From: Streptomyces sp. DG2A-72 | GTDB lineage: Bacteria > Actinomycetota > Actinomycetes > Streptomycetales > Streptomycetaceae | Direction: 5' to 3' | Assembly (NCBI RefSeq): GCF_030499575.1 | Contig: NZ_JASTLC010000003.1 | Coordinates: forward strand, 1-64,000 | DNA: 64,000 nt | Part shown: positions 62,701-64,000 of the stretch, one piece after another | How positions within the stretch are numbered: the stretch's first letter is position 1 | Layout of the letters: every line of letters begins with the position of its first letter | Made by a program: the position numbers and the translations under genes | The notes under the pieces: model-generated | What the model was told of the DNA's origin: nothing | Seen by the model: the letters and a program-made list of their open reading frames with translations, nothing else | The model's database searches: none

Positions 62701-64000
62701 CCTGCGGCCGTTCAGCGTGCACGCGCGGCCCGACACCGGGGACGACGAGCCGAAGCCGTGGACGCGGCACGCCTCCGGCGCCCTGGACTCGGGGCCCGCG
62801 TCCGCGGCCGTGGCGGAGCTGCCGGGCCAGTGGCCGTCGGCGGAGGCGGTCGCGGCCCCGCTGGAGGGGGTGTACGAGCGGCTCGCGGGCCTGGGGTACG
62901 AGTACGGGCCCGCGTTCCAGGGCCTGCGCGGTGTCTGGCGGGCCGAGGGGCGGACGTACGCCGAAGTGGCGCTTCCGGCCGAACTGCACGAGGAGGCAGG
63001 CCGGTTCGGCCTGCACCCGGCGCTGCTCGACGCGGTCCTGCACCCCGTCGTCCTGGCGGCGGCCGACGGCGGGCGGCCCGAGGAGATCCGGCTGCCGTTC
63101 GCGTGGAGCGGCGGCATGCTGCTCGCCTCCGGGGCAAGCGCGCTGCGCGTCGTCGTCACCGAGGCGGGCCCCGACACGGTGCGGCTCGACCTGTTCGACA
63201 CCGCGGGTGCGCCCGTCGCCGTCGTGGAGTCGCTGACGCTGCGCCCGGTCGCCAAGGACCGCATCGCGCCGCAGGCGCAGGGTCCAGGCGACGCGCTGTT
63301 CCACGTGGACTGGCCCGTGGTGGCCGCCGCGGACGGAGCGGGGCTGCGGATCGCCGAGCTCGGCGACGCCGGCGCGGACGCGCTGCCCGAGCCGGACGGC
63401 GCCGACGCGCTGCTCGTACGGATCGAAGGCGGTATCGAAGGCGGTGACACACTCGACGCCACCCACCGCACGGCTCAGCGGGCGCTCGCGGTGACCCAGG
63501 AGTGGCTCGCCGACGAGCGGTTCGAGGGCTCCCGGCTTGTGTTCGTCACCAGCGGTGCCGTGGGTGTGCTGTCCAGCGACGAGGTGCCGGGGCTCGCCGG
63601 GGCTCCGGTGTGGGGCCTGGTGCGGTCGGTGCAGTCCGAGCACCCGGACCGCGTGGTCCTCGTCGACGTCGACGGCGGCCCCGAAGCGGAGGGTCTGATC
63701 GCCGCGGCCGTGGCCACCGGTGAGCCGCAGATCGCGGTGCGCGGCGGTGAGTTGCGGGTGCCGCGGCTGACCCGGGAGGCCACCGGAGCGCCGGTGGGCG
63801 CGCCCGAGTTCGACCCGGAGGGCACGGTCCTGGTGACCGGCGGCACCGGTGGTCTGGGCGCGCTGTTCGCCCGGCACCTGGTGCGCGAGTACGGCGTCCG
63901 GCGGCTGCTCCTGACCAGCCGCCGCGGGCCACAGGCGCCGGGTGCGGCCGCGCTGACGGCCGAGCTCACCGGGCTCGGGGCCACAGATGTGACCGTGACC
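56717..64000 (+). CDS. Type I modular PKS: KSQ loading module and module 1 (partial)
   Basis: The first 2428 residues are present. The loading module has KS at about 20-440, whose active-site Cys is Gln183 (DTAQSSS). Its AT has Ser627 in GHSIGE and HAFH at 724-727, which predicts malonyl; its ACP carries Ser955 in GFDSLM. Module 1 has KS at about 1016-1440 with Cys1187 (DTACSSS) and AT with Ser1638 and HAFH 1735, again malonyl. DH follows with His1936 in [10 protein letters not shown] and Asp2105 in [10 protein letters not shown], and KR with GGTGGLG near 2374, cut off by the window. The chain would start from acetate made by decarboxylation. GTG 56717 has AGGA nine bases upstream; ATG 56720 is also possible. 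Confidence 0.95.
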   Translation, partial: MMTSKGSSAENQGPRAEEKAVAVIGMSCRLPMAPDPGAFWNLLRRGADAVTDVPSERWETVEPPAQAGVRRGGFLDGIGDFDAGFFGISPREAAAMDPQQRLVLELAWEALEDAGIVPAALRETRGSVFVGTIRSDYESLIGQYGAAAITQHTMTGVNRGIIANRVSYHLGLRGPSLTVDTAQSSSLVAVHLACESLRSGESSVAIAAGVNLNILGETALTEERFGGLSPDGVARTFDADANGFVRGEGGGAVILKPLAQAVADGDRVYGVIRAGAVNNDGATPGLTVPSGDAQQQVLREAYDKAGIDPRQVQYVELHGTGTPVGDPIEAGALGGVLGSAREDGDRLLVGSAKTNVGHLEGAAGITGLIKALLSLSHREIPASLNYTSPNPAIDLDALGLSVVEELTSWPHPDRELVAGVSSFGIGGTNCHLVLTQAPAPQTLAAAEEVRPTAGVLPWPVSGRGPDALRAQAAKLRDFVAAGTIDPAAVGHALSTTRTAFSDRAVVLGGDRETLLAGLEALAAGRPSQEVVTGSAQEGRTAFLFTGQGAQRPGMGRELYDAFPVFAEAFDAVLNEIGGELREVIWGEDAERLNRTEFTQPALFALEVALYRLVESWGIKPDYLAGHSIGEITAAHVAGVLSLPNAARLVTARGKLMQALPQGGAMVALQATEDEVLPHLTDAVTIAAINGPDALVISGDENQALTIKTHFEAEGRKTTRLKVSHAFHSPLMDPMLDEFREVAASLTYSEPTIPVISHVTGQLATDLTDPEYWVSHVRKTVRFADGIGYLASQGVTTYLELGPDAVLTALVGNTVQGPGPAAVAALRKGRGEVRAVLTALASVHVRGTDVGWGAFYDGTGAQRVALPTYAFQRSHYWIGGSRAERAELPATAESGPSAPVAAPRGEMGARLAGLSESERDRAVTDLVTEQIAAVLEYAPGQRVDPRLPFKDLGFDSLMSVELRNQLGTVTGLDLPSGLLFDHPTPAALVACISAELLGAGPDDADEFTAGATDGAAEPIAIVGMACRYPGGVASPDDLWRLVAEGRDAISGFPGDRGWDEDLYDRDPERSGKSSVREGGFLHDAGLFDAGFFGISPREALAMDPQQRLLLETAWEAVEQGGLDPRGLNGSRTGVFVGATALDYGPRLHEGPPSVEGHLLTGSTNSVMSGRIAYQLGLLGPAVTVDTACSSSLVALHMAIRSLRQGETTLALAGGVTVMSQPGMFVEFSRQRGLAADGRSKPFSADADGTSWAEGVGLLLVEKLSDARRNGHQVLAVIRGSAVNQDGASNGLTAPNGPSQQRVIRQALADSRLTTADVDAVEAHGTGTKLGDPIEAEAILATYGSARDAQQPLFLGSLKSNIGHAQAAAGVGGVIKMVQALRNGVLPQTLHVSEPTGHVDWESGTVRLLTEARPWPTADGRPRRAAVSSFGISGTNAHIVIEQAEPNAPAGTRAEPGAGTRSAPARDAWTLSARDASGLRAQAARLHAHVCAEPDLSPADIGLSLATTRAAWEECAVVTGSGSEELLAGLAALGRGETAPGVVTKTVGVPGRTAFLFTGQGAQRPGMGRELYDAYPVFAEAFDAVLEEIDGDLREVIWGEDAKRLNRTEFTQPALFALEVALYRLVESWGIKPDYLAGHSIGEIAAAHVAGVLSLTDAAQLVAARGRLMQSLPEGGAMVALQATEDEVTPHLTDQVTIAAVNGPNAVVVSGDETQALTIKAHFEAEGRKTTRLKVSHAFHSPLMEPMLDEFREVAASLTYNEPQIPVVSNVTGQLADRLTDPGYWVNHVRDAVRFADGIGYLASQGVTTYLELGPDAVLTALGQQTAEDAVFVPLLRRGRDEVPEAVAGFARAVVQGVAVDWAGFYDGTGAQRVELPTYAFQREHYWLVAEDRTDARSLGVDPAGHPLLATSVELADREELVFTGRLSLSTHPWLADHSISGTVLVPATAFLELAVAAGDQAGAGRLADLTLEAPLVIPEGRAVRVQVVVTAPDASGLRPFSVHARPDTGDDEPKPWTRHASGALDSGPASAAVAELPGQWPSAEAVAAPLEGVYERLAGLGYEYGPAFQGLRGVWRAEGRTYAEVALPAELHEEAGRFGLHPALLDAVLHPVVLAAADGGRPEEIRLPFAWSGGMLLASGASALRVVVTEAGPDTVRLDLFDTAGAPVAVVESLTLRPVAKDRIAPQAQGPGDALFHVDWPVVAAADGAGLRIAELGDAGADALPEPDGADALLVRIEGGIEGGDTLDATHRTAQRALAVTQEWLADERFEGSRLVFVTSGAVGVLSSDEVPGLAGAPVWGLVRSVQSEHPDRVVLVDVDGGPEAEGLIAAAVATGEPQIAVRGGELRVPRLTREATGAPVGAPEFDPEGTVLVTGGTGGLGALFARHLVREYGVRRLLLTSRRGPQAPGAAALTAELTGLGATDVTVT

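Noticed and set aside
1-64000. tRNA, rRNA or riboswitch
   Set aside because: Reading both strands I found no cloverleaf with conserved TTC loop, no ribosomal RNA motif and no convincing riboswitch core.

Overview
The window is high-GC actinobacterial DNA, almost certainly from a Streptomyces or close relative. GTG starts are frequent, genes overlap as ATGA, and there are Streptomyces-type terminal-replication genes and a modular type I polyketide synthase. The first ~240 bases are a run of six near-perfect hairpins, several with the GCAAGC turn typical of Streptomyces telomeres. A tap-like and a tpg-like gene lie 4.7-7.5 kb inside. I therefore read the left edge as the end of a linear chromosome or linear plasmid.

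Layout. (1) 1-7.5 kb is the telomere and its maintenance genes: an ankyrin-repeat protein coupled to a DEAH helicase with helicase-associated domains, a small membrane protein, a leftover helicase C-terminus, then tap and tpg. (2) 7.5-31 kb is an accessory region crowded with insertion sequences (IS630 x3, IS5 x1 plus fragments, IS3 inside an IS110 remnant, IS1182 and IS21 remnants) and broken genes (lexA, VOC proteins, SMP-30-like, a DHFR-like fragment, a Ser/Thr kinase disrupted in three ways). Apparently intact genes among them are a coiled-coil/winged-helix protein, a berberine-bridge-type FAD oxidase, an alpha/beta hydrolase, a secreted proline-repeat protein, a GT2 glycosyltransferase, a PIG-V-like membrane protein and a maleylpyruvate-isomerase-like protein. 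(3) 31.9 kb to the right edge is a glycosylated polyketide gene cluster that continues beyond the window.

Cluster logic. dTDP-sugar genes at 38.1-47.0 kb form one tightly coupled operon: glycosyltransferase, 4-aminotransferase, RmlC-like epimerase, RmlA, RmlB, E1-type 3-dehydratase, 2,3-dehydratase and 3-ketoreductase. They predict a 4-amino-2,3,4,6-tetradeoxyhexose. No 4-ketoreductase and no N-methyltransferase is present in the window. Tailoring genes include two P450s (one with a [3Fe-4S] ferredoxin), an acyl-CoA-dehydrogenase-fold flavin monooxygenase plus a distant flavin reductase, two SnoaL-like proteins, an imine-reductase-like enzyme next to a Tat-exported flavin amine oxidase, and an acyltransferase-3 protein. 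Supply and activation are covered by an acyl-CoA carboxylase alpha subunit, a metallophosphoesterase and a phosphopantetheinyl transferase in one overlapping operon. The PKS starts with a KSQ-AT(malonyl)-ACP loading module followed by KS-AT(malonyl)-DH-KR, cut by the window end. The imine reductase plus exported amine oxidase beside an aminodeoxysugar pathway is the least familiar part of the cluster. All functions are read from sequence motifs and family knowledge; no database search was run.
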